Source of the DNA: Mesorhizobium sp. J8 | Lineage (GTDB): Bacteria > Pseudomonadota > Alphaproteobacteria > Rhizobiales > Rhizobiaceae | Length of the DNA: 64,000 nt | NCBI RefSeq assembly: GCF_016591715.1 | Contig: NZ_AP024109.1 | Location: forward strand, 310,001-374,000 | Direction of reading: 5' to 3' | Shown here: piece by piece, positions 48,487 to 56,639 of the stretch | How the letters are laid out: every line of letters starts with the position of its first letter | Position numbering within the stretch: the first letter of the stretch is position 1 | Made by a program: the position numbers and the translations under genes | The notes under the pieces: generated by a model | What the model was told of the DNA's origin: nothing | The model's input: only the letters and a program-made list of their open reading frames with translations | The model's database searches: none

Positions 48487-50559
48487 TCAGGCCTCGCCGA
48501 TGTCGATGATGATGTTGCCGTCGGCGTCCGAGCGCGCCCGGTCGCCGGGTTCGAGCACGGTGGTGGCGTCCATTTGTTCGAGGATCGCCGGCCCTTCGAT
48601 CACGGCGTCGAGCGGCAGCTTTTCGCGGGCATAAACCGGCGTGTCGTGCCAGGTGCCGTGATACCAAACCGGACGGATCTCCCGCCGCGCTTCCTCGAGC
48701 GTCGCCGCGCGTCCTGCCGGATCGATCAGCCGCGACAGGTCGATCTGCGGCCGCACGCCGGTGACCGAGGTGTTGAGGTTGACGAGGTTGGCGCGGATTT
48801 CCGGCAACTCGACCTTGAAGCGGGCGAAGTAAGCTTTTTCGAACAGAAGCTGCAGCGTTTCTCGTGAAACCGAGGACGACGGCAGCGGCACGTTGATGAT
48901 GTGTGTCTGGCCGACGAACTGCATGTCGGCCGAATGGGTGACGCGGATCGCGTCCGGCTTCACCGCTTCCTTGGCGATGAGCATCTCGCCTTCGTTACGG
49001 TGCCGTTCCAATACCTCGCGAAGCATGGCTTCGTCGAGCAGCTTCACTGGCTGGTTGATTGTGTTGACGAAGTCGTGCCGCAGATCCGCGACGACGCAGC
49101 CGAGCGCGTTGGTGATGCCCGGGCGCGCCGGCACCAGCACGCGCGGGAGGCCGAGCTCGCGGGCAAGCGCCGTCGCGTGCAGCGGTCCGGCGCCGCCGAA
49201 GGCGAACAGCGCGAAATCGCGTGGGTCATGGCCGCGCGACACCGAGACCATGCGGATCGCGCCCGCCATCTTCATGTTGCCGAGCCTGAGCACCGCGCCC
49301 GCCGCCTCGACGCCGGAAAGGCCGGTGCGCTTGCCGATCGTCTCTTCGAAAATGCCGGTGACGCGTTCGACGGTGACCGGATTGTCGACCGCGAGCAGCC
49401 TCTTCGGCGCCAGGCGCCCCAGCACGAGATTGGCGTCGGTGATCGTCGGCTGGGTGCCGCCGCGCCCGTAGCAGATCGGGCCGGGATTGGCGCCGGCGCT
49501 TTCCGGGCCTATCTGGATCAGCCCTGCTGCGTCGACCCGCGCGATCGAGCCGCCGCCGGCGCCGACCGTATGCACCGCCACCATCGGCACATGGATCGGC
49601 ATCGCATATTCGATCTCGATCTCGTTCGAGACGGCGGGTTCCGCATTGCGGATCAGCGCCACGTCGGTCGAGGTGCCGCCCATGTCGTAGGTGACGAGGT
49701 TGCCGAAGCCGGCGCGCTTGCCCGTATAGGCGGCGGCGATCACGCCCGAGGCCGGACCGGACATCACGGTCTTCGCCGATTCCAGCGTGACGAAGCGGGC
49801 TGAGATCATGCCACCATTGCCGTTCATGATCAGGAAGTCGCGGGCGTAGCCTTTCGCGCCGAGCTCTTTGCGCAGCCGCTCGACATAGCGCTCGAGGATC
49901 GGCTGCACGGAGGCGTTGACCGCTGCCGTCACGCCGCGCTCGAACTCGCGCGCTTCCGAAAGCAGCGCGTGTCCGGTGGTGATATGGCCGTTCGGCCAGA
50001 GCTCCGCCGCGATCTCCGCCGCCCGCCTTTCATGCGCTGGGTTGGCGTAGGAATGCAGGAAGTGGATGACCAGCGACTCGCAGCCGGCGTCGAGCAGCTT
50101 CTTCACCGCATCGCGCATCTCGGCTTCGTCGAGTTGAATGCGCACGGCGCCGGAAGCCTCGACCCGTTCCGACACTTCGAGCCGAAGGTCGCGGGGAATG
50201 ACGGGGACAAACGTACCCGTCATGCCATAGGCCTGCGGCCTCGTGCGGCGGCCAAGCTCGATCACGTCACGAAAGCCGCGCGTGGTGATCATGCCGGTCC
50301 GCGCCAGGCGGCGCTCCAGCACGGCGTTGGTCGTGGTCGTCGTGCCATGCACGATGAGGTCGATGCCGTCGATCGGAAAGCCGGTCGCGCCGAGCGCGGC
50401 GACCACGCCGAAGGCCTGGTTTTCCACCGTGGTCGGGGTCTTGGCGATATGGACCTTGCCGCCGGCCTTGCCATCTATCAAAAGCAGGTCGGTGAAGGTT
50501 CCGCCTACATCGATGCCAGCCACGACGCTTCCCGCCGACGCTGAAAATTTCTCATTCAT
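48487..50559 (-). CDS. hyuA: Hydantoinase A/oxoprolinase family protein
   Basis: The 690-residue protein is the ATP-binding subunit of the hydantoinase/5-oxoprolinase type. The N-terminal phosphate motif DVGGTFTD is at 17-24 and HGTTTTTNAVLERR near 72. The segments VTYDMGGTSTDVALI and AVHTVGAGGGSIA mark the second half of the ATPase core. ATP is used to activate a lactam carbonyl for hydrolysis. It is the first gene of a two-gene unit whose leader contains the palindrome shared with the hydroxylase promoter. Confidence 0.92.
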   Translation of the reverse strand: MNEKFSASAGSVVAGIDVGGTFTDLLLIDGKAGGKVHIAKTPTTVENQAFGVVAALGATGFPIDGIDLIVHGTTTTTNAVLERRLARTGMITTRGFRDVIELGRRTRPQAYGMTGTFVPVIPRDLRLEVSERVEASGAVRIQLDEAEMRDAVKKLLDAGCESLVIHFLHSYANPAHERRAAEIAAELWPNGHITTGHALLSEAREFERGVTAAVNASVQPILERYVERLRKELGAKGYARDFLIMNGNGGMISARFVTLESAKTVMSGPASGVIAAAYTGKRAGFGNLVTYDMGGTSTDVALIRNAEPAVSNEIEIEYAMPIHVPMVAVHTVGAGGGSIARVDAAGLIQIGPESAGANPGPICYGRGGTQPTITDANLVLGRLAPKRLLAVDNPVTVERVTGIFEETIGKRTGLSGVEAAGAVLRLGNMKMAGAIRMVSVSRGHDPRDFALFAFGGAGPLHATALARELGLPRVLVPARPGITNALGCVVADLRHDFVNTINQPVKLLDEAMLREVLERHRNEGEMLIAKEAVKPDAIRVTHSADMQFVGQTHIINVPLPSSSVSRETLQLLFEKAYFARFKVELPEIRANLVNLNTSVTGVRPQIDLSRLIDPAGRAATLEEARREIRPVWYHGTWHDTPVYAREKLPLDAVIEGPAILEQMDATTVLEPGDRARSDADGNIIIDIGEA

Positions 50560-50640
50560 TGCCGAAACCCGAAATACCAGGACTACGGATATGCCGCGGT
50601 TTGGAACCGCATTTTACGTCGCCATCTTGACCTCAAGATC

Positions 50641-50654
50641 ATTTGTATACTAAT
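50641..50654. promoter_or_regulatory. Candidate MarR operator upstream of hyuA
   Basis: ATTTGTATACTAAT lies 81 bases before the hyuA start and 127 bases before the ferredoxin reductase start. It is a near-palindrome centred on GTATAC and matches the site at 38275 in 12 of 14 bases. On the plus strand it would overlap a possible -10 (TAATAA) 18 bases after TTGACC, so either divergent gene might be the target. Confidence 0.55.
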
Positions 50655-50781
50655 AAGTTTCCGACACAAGAGCTTACCGCTAGGCAATGTGCAGCGGGCA
50701 CGTCGGAACCTGACCGTTCGGACGCGCAGGAGAAAGTTTGGCGCCCGGTGCGTTTCGTCTGGGCCGGAAAGTTGGGTTGGA

Positions 50782-51609
50782 ATGAACACGACATCCGCGT
50801 TGAACGTCGCTGGCGCAAGGCCGCTGCAGTTCCCGATCCCGGCCAATGTCTATGCCGAAACCGTGGTGTCGGTGAAGCATTACACTGACCGGCTGTTCTC
50901 CTTCCGCATCACCCGGCCGCAGTCACTGCGCTTCCGTTCCGGCGAGTTCGTCATGATCGGCCTGCCCAATGCCGAGAAGCCGATCTTCCGAGCCTATTCC
51001 GTCGCCAGCCCGGCCTGGGATGATGAGCTCGAATTCTTCTCGATCAAGGTGCCGGACGGCCCGCTGACCTCCGAGCTGCAAAAAATTCAGGTCGGCGACA
51101 CCGTCATCATGCGCCAGAAGGCGACCGGCACGCTAGTGCTCGATGCGCTGACGCCCGCCAAGCGCGTGTTCATGATCTCGACCGGCACCGGCATAGCGCC
51201 TTTCGCCAGCCTGCTGCGCGATCCCGACACCTATGAGAAGTTCGATCAGGTGATCCTCACCCACACCTGCCGCGACATTGCAGAGCTCACTTACGGCCAG
51301 GAACTGGTGGCGGCGCTCGAGAACGATCCTCTGATCGGTGAGCTGACCGCGGGCCGCGTCACGCTATACAATTCGACGACCCGCGAGGAATCGGCGCGCA
51401 TGGGCCGTATCACCGCGCTGATCGGGTCCGGAAAATTCTATTCCGACCTCGGCATCGACAAGCTCAATCCCGAGACCGACCGCATCATGATCTGCGGCTC
51501 GATGCATATGCTGAAGGACGTCAAGGAGCTTGCCGAAAGCCTCGGCTTCCAGGAAGGCTCCTTGAGCCATCCGGCCAGCTTCGTCGTCGAGCGCGCCTTC
51601 GTCGGCTGA
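50782..51609 (+). CDS. fpr: Ferredoxin-NADP reductase
   Basis: The 275-residue flavoprotein moves electrons between NADPH and ferredoxin or flavodoxin. The FAD motif RAYSVASP is near residue 72 and the NADP-binding STGTGIAPFASLLRDP near 133. It ends in the short aromatic-free tail VVERAFVG usual in bacterial Fpr of this class. The start at 50782 gives the normal N-terminus; an ATG at 50689 is upstream. It could supply reduced ferredoxin to the 6-hydroxynicotinate reductase-like protein, but it is also a housekeeping enzyme. Confidence 0.9.
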   Translation: MNTTSALNVAGARPLQFPIPANVYAETVVSVKHYTDRLFSFRITRPQSLRFRSGEFVMIGLPNAEKPIFRAYSVASPAWDDELEFFSIKVPDGPLTSELQKIQVGDTVIMRQKATGTLVLDALTPAKRVFMISTGTGIAPFASLLRDPDTYEKFDQVILTHTCRDIAELTYGQELVAALENDPLIGELTAGRVTLYNSTTREESARMGRITALIGSGKFYSDLGIDKLNPETDRIMICGSMHMLKDVKELAESLGFQEGSLSHPASFVVERAFVG

Positions 51610-51625
51610 GGCACGCGTCCGCCGG

Positions 51626-51643
51626 TTTGACCCTGCGGTCAAA
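51626..51643. terminator. Small hairpin after fpr
   Basis: TTTGACC and GGTCAAA form a seven-bp stem with loop CTGC, 17 bases after the fpr stop. The A run that follows does not favour intrinsic termination on the plus strand, so the call is tentative. Confidence 0.35.
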
Positions 51644-51691
51644 AATCGGCTGCTTTTGCTGTCTTTTTCCGCTATGAGCCACCGAAAGACT

Positions 51692-51710
51692 CGTGAAGCA
51701 ACGCTTCACG
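51692..51710. promoter_or_regulatory. Hairpin in the deoC leader
   Basis: CGTGAAGC and GCTTCACG form an eight-bp stem with a three-base loop, 42 bases before the deoC start. It could be an end-point for fpr transcription or an RNA structure in the deoC leader. No regulator site is recognised. Confidence 0.4.
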
Positions 51711-51751
51711 GGCTATCCTTCGGCGTACGCAGCTGAATAAGAGGGCAGGAG

Positions 51752-52798
51752 ATGAGCACGATCCGCGAAGCAGGCGCAGGCGCGTCCAAGGTGATGCCGC
51801 TGCCGGCGCGCGCCGCCGCCAACACGCCGCTGCCGCTGGAACACGGCATCGCCCGCAACCCCGGCATGAAGCTCGATCTCGGCTTCCTGGAATCGGTGCG
51901 CAGCGTCAACCGCTCGGCGCTGGAGCGTCGTGTCGCCACGCTCACCAAGCGGCGCTCGATCAAGGCCGACAACCAGGCGGCCTGGCTTTTGCGGGCCATC
52001 GCCTGCATGGACCTCACGACGCTCAATTCCAACGACACCGACGAGCGCGTGCGCCGACTCTGTGCCAAGGCGATCAACCCGCTGCGCCGCGACATCGTCG
52101 AGGGTCTCGGCATATCGGGCGAGACGATCCGGCCGGCGGCGGTCTGCGTCTATCATCCCTTCGTCGCGACCGCGGTCGACGCCGTGCGCGGCACAGGCAT
52201 CCATGTCGCCGCGGTCTCCACCGCCTTTCCGCACGGCCTGGCGCCGCTCTCGACCCGCCTGCAGGAGATCGAGGCCTCGGTGAAGGACGGCGCCGACGAG
52301 ATCGACGTCGTCATCCCGCGCGGCCTGGTCTACGGCGCCAAGTGGCGCGAGCTGTTCAACGAGATCGTCGCCATGCGCGCCGCCTGCGGCGACGCCCATC
52401 TCAAGGTCATCCTCGGCACCGGCGACCTTTCCACGCTGCGCAATGTGATGCTCGCCTCGATGGTGGCGATGATGGCGGGCGCCGATTTCATCAAGACCTC
52501 GACCGGCAAGGAAAGCGTCAACGCCACGCTTCCCGTCGGTCTTGCCATGGTCCGCGCCATCCGCGCCTATTTCGAGGAAACCGGCTATCTCATCGGCTTC
52601 AAGCCGGCGGGCGGCATCTCCACCGCCAAGGTCGCGCTCGACTGGCTGGTGCTGATGAAGGAAGAGCTTGGCCGGCCCTGGCTTGAGCCGGAGCTGTTCC
52701 GCTTCGGCGCGTCGAGCCTGCTCACCGACATCGAACGCCAGCTCGAACATCATCTGACCGGCCACTATTCGGCCAACCACCGCCACGCGATGGCGTAG
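51752..52798 (+). CDS. deoC: Deoxyribose-phosphate aldolase
   Basis: DeoC splits 2-deoxyribose-5-phosphate to acetaldehyde and glyceraldehyde-3-phosphate. The 348-residue length is that of the long form common in alphaproteobacteria. The Schiff-base lysine is in GADFIKTSTGKE near residue 251, with the second active-site lysine in GFKPAGGI near 287. The aldehyde dehydrogenase gene that follows can oxidise the acetaldehyde made here. The two are separated by a palindromic repeat. Confidence 0.93.
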   Translation: MSTIREAGAGASKVMPLPARAAANTPLPLEHGIARNPGMKLDLGFLESVRSVNRSALERRVATLTKRRSIKADNQAAWLLRAIACMDLTTLNSNDTDERVRRLCAKAINPLRRDIVEGLGISGETIRPAAVCVYHPFVATAVDAVRGTGIHVAAVSTAFPHGLAPLSTRLQEIEASVKDGADEIDVVIPRGLVYGAKWRELFNEIVAMRAACGDAHLKVILGTGDLSTLRNVMLASMVAMMAGADFIKTSTGKESVNATLPVGLAMVRAIRAYFEETGYLIGFKPAGGISTAKVALDWLVLMKEELGRPWLEPELFRFGASSLLTDIERQLEHHLTGHYSANHRHAMA

Positions 52799-52831
52799 GG
52801 CGAGCGAAGGCCTTGAGCGCCGAGCTCCTTC

Positions 52832-52991
52832 GCGCCCCCCTCTGTCCTGCCGGACATCTCCCCCACAAGGGGGGAGATCAGCTCGCGCCTTTGTCCGCTC
52901 CAGTCCTGCAACGCTGGAGATTGGCGAAATCGCCGATGACGGCCAATCTCCCCACAAGTGGGGGAGATGTCCGGCAGGACAGAGGGGGGCG
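52832..52991. repeat. Palindromic repeat, family A, second copy
   Basis: Arms at 52832-52878 and 52946-52991 are inverted copies that begin GCGCCCCCCTCTGTCCTGCC and differ only in the small inner hairpin loops. The core of about 67 bases is unlike that of the copy at 29551-29705. Conserved arms with a variable core point to a mobile palindrome or to paired REPs. Confidence 0.85.
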
Positions 52992-53039
52992 CCGTAGAGC
53001 GCCAACTTATCCTGAAATATTCTCCGGAAGGAGCGCCCC

Positions 53040-55415
53040 ATGAACATCCTAGAACGCTATCACGCCATGGAATACGGTCCGGCGCCGGAGGCCCGCAACG
53101 AGGCCGATGCCTGGTTGGCCTCGCGCGATTTCTCCAAGGCCCTGTTTATCGACGGCGCCTGGAAGGCGGCGGCCGGCGGCAAGACCTTCGACACCAGCGA
53201 GCCGTCCTCCGGCAAGCTTCTGGCCAAGGTCTCGGATGCCGGCGCCGCCGACATCGATGCCGCGGTCCAGGCCGCCGCCAAGGCGCTGCCGAAATGGTCG
53301 GCTTCCTCCGGCTACGCCCGCGCAAAAATCCTCTACGCCATCGGCCGCGCCATGCAGCGCCACCAGCGCCTGTTCGCGGTTCTGGAATCGATCGACAACG
53401 GCAAGCCGATCCGCGAAAGCCGCGACATCGACGTGCCGCTGGCGATCCGCCATTTCATCCATCATGCCGGCTGGGCGCAAACGCTCGAGAAGGATTTTCC
53501 GGGCAACAAGCCGGTCGGCGTCGTCGGTCAGGTCATCCCGTGGAATTTCCCTCTGCTGATGCTGGCCTGGAAGATCGCGCCGGCTTTGGCCGCCGGCTGC
53601 ACCGTGGTGCTGAAGCCGGCCGAATTCACTCCGCTCACCGCGATCCTGTTCGCCGAGATCTGCGAGCGCGCCGGCGTGCCGAAAGGCGTCGTCAACATCG
53701 TCCAGGGCGGCCCTGAGGCGGGCGCTGCCATCGTCAACCATCCGGGCGTCCAGAAGATCGCCTTCACCGGCTCCTCGGAGGTCGGCAAGATCATCCGCAA
53801 GGCGACTGCGGGATCGGGCAAGAAGCTTTCGCTCGAGCTCGGCGGCAAATCGGCCTTCATCGTCTTCGAGGATGCCGATCTCGACAGCGCCGTCGAGGGC
53901 CTCGTCGACGGCATCTGGTTCAACCAGGGCCAGGTCTGCTGTGCCGGCTCGCGCCTCCTGGTTCAGGAAGGCATCGCGGAAGCCTTCATCGCCAAGGTCA
54001 AGGTCAGGATGAGCCGGCTGCGGGTCGGCAGCCCGCTCGACAAGAACACCGATATCGGCCCGCTGGTCGATCGCACCCAGCTCGACCGCGTCAAGGGCTT
54101 GATCGCCGAGGGCGCGAAGCAGGGCGCCGTCTGCTGGCAACCGGACGCAGCGCTGCCGTCCTCCGGCTACTATCACCTGCCGACGCTGGCGACTGGCGTT
54201 TCGCCGGCAAACATTCTGGCGCAGGAAGAAGTGTTCGGCCCGGTGCTGGCGACGATGAGCTTCCGCAACACCGAGGAAGCGATCGAGCTCGCCAACAACA
54301 CGCGCTACGGCCTCGCCGCTTCGGTGTGGAGCGAGAATGTCAATCTTGCCCTGCACGTCGCGCCGCAATTGAAGGCCGGCGTGGTGTGGGTCAACGGCAC
54401 CAACATGTTCGACGCCGCCTGCGGCTTCGGCGGCTATCGCGAAAGCGGCTTCGGCCGCGAAGGCGGCCGCGAGGGCATGTTCGAATATCTCGCGGCAAAG
54501 CTCCCCGTCGGCGCTGCCATCAAGCCGACGGCGGTCGGCTCGGCACAGCCGGTCGAGCAGGCTGACGGTACGGCCATCGACCGCACGGCAAAATTGTTCA
54601 TCGGTGGCAAGCAGGCGCGACCGGACGGCAACTATTCGCTCGCCGTCGTCACCGCCAAAGGCAAGCTTGCCGGTGAAGTCGGCCTCGGCAACCGCAAGGA
54701 CATCCGCGACGCCGTCGCCGCTGCCCGCACCTGCAAGGCCTGGCCGGACGCGACCGCTTATAACCGGAGCCAGGTGCTTTACTATTTCGCCGAAAACCTG
54801 TCCGGCCGCGCCGACGAGTTCGCCACGCGGCTTGTCCAGCTGACTGGCGTCACCGCCAAGGCCGCGCGCGAAGAGGTCGAGCAGTCGATCGAGCGGCTGT
54901 TCCTCTATGCCGGCCTTGCCGACAAATTCGAGGGCCGTGTCCATCAGCCGCCGGCCCGCGTCGTGACATTGGCGCTGCATGAGCCCGTCGGGGTCGTCGG
55001 CATCGTCGCGCCGGACAACCAGCCGCTGCTCAACTTCATATCGCTGGTCGCGCCGGCGCTCGCCATGGGCAACACCGTGGTCGCCGTTCCGTCGGAGCGG
55101 CATCCGCTGTTGGCCACCGACCTCTATCAGGTGATCGAATATTCCGACATTCCGGCCGGCGCCATCAACATCGTCACCGGCCGCAGCCCCGAGCTCGCCG
55201 GCGTGCTGGCGAAGCACGACGATGTGGACGGGCTCTGGCTGTTCGCCGATGCCGACACCTGCGCCAAGGCGGAAGCGGATTCGATCGGCAACCTCAAGCG
55301 CGTCTGGACTGGCAATGGCCGTACGCTCGATTGGACGTCGAGCGAGGCGGCCGGCGAGGCCTTCCTGCGCCGCGCCATCGAGGCCAAGAACGTCTGGGTT
55401 CCTTACGGCGATTGA
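53040..55415 (+). CDS. Two-domain aldehyde dehydrogenase, ALDH16-like
   Basis: This 791-residue protein has a complete N-terminal aldehyde dehydrogenase (about 30-500), with the glutamate motif LELGGKS near 265 and catalytic cysteine near 300 in NQGQVCCAGSRL. A second domain (about 540-790) resembles the NAD-binding half of an aldehyde dehydrogenase but has no catalytic-cysteine segment. That layout is known from the ALDH16 family. Directly after deoC, it should oxidise the acetaldehyde released by the aldolase to acetate. A GGAAGGAGCG site precedes the ATG. Confidence 0.9.
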   Translation: MNILERYHAMEYGPAPEARNEADAWLASRDFSKALFIDGAWKAAAGGKTFDTSEPSSGKLLAKVSDAGAADIDAAVQAAAKALPKWSASSGYARAKILYAIGRAMQRHQRLFAVLESIDNGKPIRESRDIDVPLAIRHFIHHAGWAQTLEKDFPGNKPVGVVGQVIPWNFPLLMLAWKIAPALAAGCTVVLKPAEFTPLTAILFAEICERAGVPKGVVNIVQGGPEAGAAIVNHPGVQKIAFTGSSEVGKIIRKATAGSGKKLSLELGGKSAFIVFEDADLDSAVEGLVDGIWFNQGQVCCAGSRLLVQEGIAEAFIAKVKVRMSRLRVGSPLDKNTDIGPLVDRTQLDRVKGLIAEGAKQGAVCWQPDAALPSSGYYHLPTLATGVSPANILAQEEVFGPVLATMSFRNTEEAIELANNTRYGLAASVWSENVNLALHVAPQLKAGVVWVNGTNMFDAACGFGGYRESGFGREGGREGMFEYLAAKLPVGAAIKPTAVGSAQPVEQADGTAIDRTAKLFIGGKQARPDGNYSLAVVTAKGKLAGEVGLGNRKDIRDAVAAARTCKAWPDATAYNRSQVLYYFAENLSGRADEFATRLVQLTGVTAKAAREEVEQSIERLFLYAGLADKFEGRVHQPPARVVTLALHEPVGVVGIVAPDNQPLLNFISLVAPALAMGNTVVAVPSERHPLLATDLYQVIEYSDIPAGAINIVTGRSPELAGVLAKHDDVDGLWLFADADTCAKAEADSIGNLKRVWTGNGRTLDWTSSEAAGEAFLRRAIEAKNVWVPYGD

Positions 55416-55734
55416 GGCGTTTGCCTGCCTGAGGCACCCCTGCCGGAGCCGTTTCTTCGGCCGCTGTCGCGAAGGTGATCGCCTTCGGGCTTGACGCCCG
55501 TCCGCGTGTTCTTTAACGAGAAAAAACATCTTTATCTGTGAAGCGGGAATCTGACCGCACGATGCCGGCCGTCTGGCACACGACGCCCGGGTCGGCCATC
55601 GATAGAGGCGGACGCACTGGCAATTCCAGGAAAGGTGTGAGCGGCTTTCCGTCCGGAATTGCGCCAAGCACAGATGGAGCGGTTCGCCGTTTCTGTGAAA
55701 CGGTGAAACGCTCCAGGCAGGCGAGGAGAAGAAC
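55416..55734. repeat. Intergenic stretch with two palindromic elements
   Basis: No gene is seen in these 319 bases. At 55621-55661 CAATTCC and GGAATTG flank an inner AGGAAAG/CTTTCC pair. At 55676-55714 GGAGCGGTTCGCCGTTTC and GAAACGGTGAAACGCTCC form an 18-bp stem with two mismatches and loop TGT, ending 20 bases before the SDR start. A short CGGGC/GCCCG hairpin at 55486-55500 may end transcription of the aldehyde dehydrogenase gene. Confidence 0.65.
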
Positions 55735-56466
55735 ATGGCGGATCTGGCAGGTAAAGTGGTCGTCGTCACCGCGGCGGCGCAAGGCATCGGCCGGGCGAGC
55801 GCGCTGGCCTTCGCCAAGGCAGGCGCGACCGTTCACGCCACCGATATCAACGAGCCGCTGCTGGCCGAACTGGGCAAAACGCCTGGCATCAAGACCCGCA
55901 AGCTCGACGTGCTGAGCGACGCGGCCGTTGCCTCCGCCTTCGCCGAGATCGGCCAGGTCGATGTCCTGTTCAACTGCGCCGGTTTCGTTCATGCCGGCTC
56001 GATCCTTGAGATGAAGGACGAGGATCTCGATTTCGCGATCAACCTCAATGTCCGTTCGATGATCCGCACCATCCGCGCCGTGCTGCCCGGCATGCTGGAA
56101 CGCGGCGATGGCTCGATCATCAACATGGCCTCGTTGGCAAGCTCGCAGAAGGGCGTGCCGAACCGCTTCGTCTACGGTCTGACCAAGGCGGCCGTGGTCG
56201 GCCTGACCAAGGCGGTCGCCGCCGATTATGTCGCCAAGGGGATTCGCTGCAACGCCATTTGCCCGGGCACGGTCGAAAGCCCGTCGCTGCAGGACCGCAT
56301 GCATGCGCAGGGCGACTATGAGGCAGCGCGCGCGGCCTTCATCGCCCGCCAGCCGATGGGCAGGCTTGGCACGCCGGAGGAGATCGCCGATCTCGCCGTC
56401 TATCTGGCCGGCGCGACTTACACGTCGGGGCAGGCCTACAACATCGACGGCGGCTGGTCGATCTGA
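55735..56466 (+). CDS. SDR-family oxidoreductase
   Basis: The 243-residue short-chain dehydrogenase has the cofactor motif TAAAQGIGRA near residue 12, the NCAGF motif near 80, and catalytic Ser and Tyr-Lys in NMASLAS and YGLTKAA. It is close to the group that includes 2-keto-3-deoxy-L-fuconate dehydrogenases and human BDH2. The downstream partner is a fumarylacetoacetate-hydrolase-family enzyme, the usual next step in oxidative deoxysugar acid breakdown. The substrate is inferred. Confidence 0.85.
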   Translation: MADLAGKVVVVTAAAQGIGRASALAFAKAGATVHATDINEPLLAELGKTPGIKTRKLDVLSDAAVASAFAEIGQVDVLFNCAGFVHAGSILEMKDEDLDFAINLNVRSMIRTIRAVLPGMLERGDGSIINMASLASSQKGVPNRFVYGLTKAAVVGLTKAVAADYVAKGIRCNAICPGTVESPSLQDRMHAQGDYEAARAAFIARQPMGRLGTPEEIADLAVYLAGATYTSGQAYNIDGGWSI

Positions 56467-56639
56467 CGAAAGGCTCGGGTATCGGTGAGGCGGTCGGATC
56501 GAAACGTCTGAAAAAATCGACGATTTGGTCGGCAAGCGGCAAGGCTTGCTTGCCGCCGACGGGGCCGGCGACTAGGGTCCGCTGGCTTTGATGGCAATTT
56601 GCAAAACCGGCCCTTGGCCGCAAGGTGGAGAACGTTGAG

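Noticed and set aside
53049..55817. A 922-residue open frame antisense to the aldehyde dehydrogenase gene
   Set aside because: Composition is Arg/Asp/Ala-rich without any domain; it mirrors the codon pattern of the real gene, as is common in high-GC DNA.
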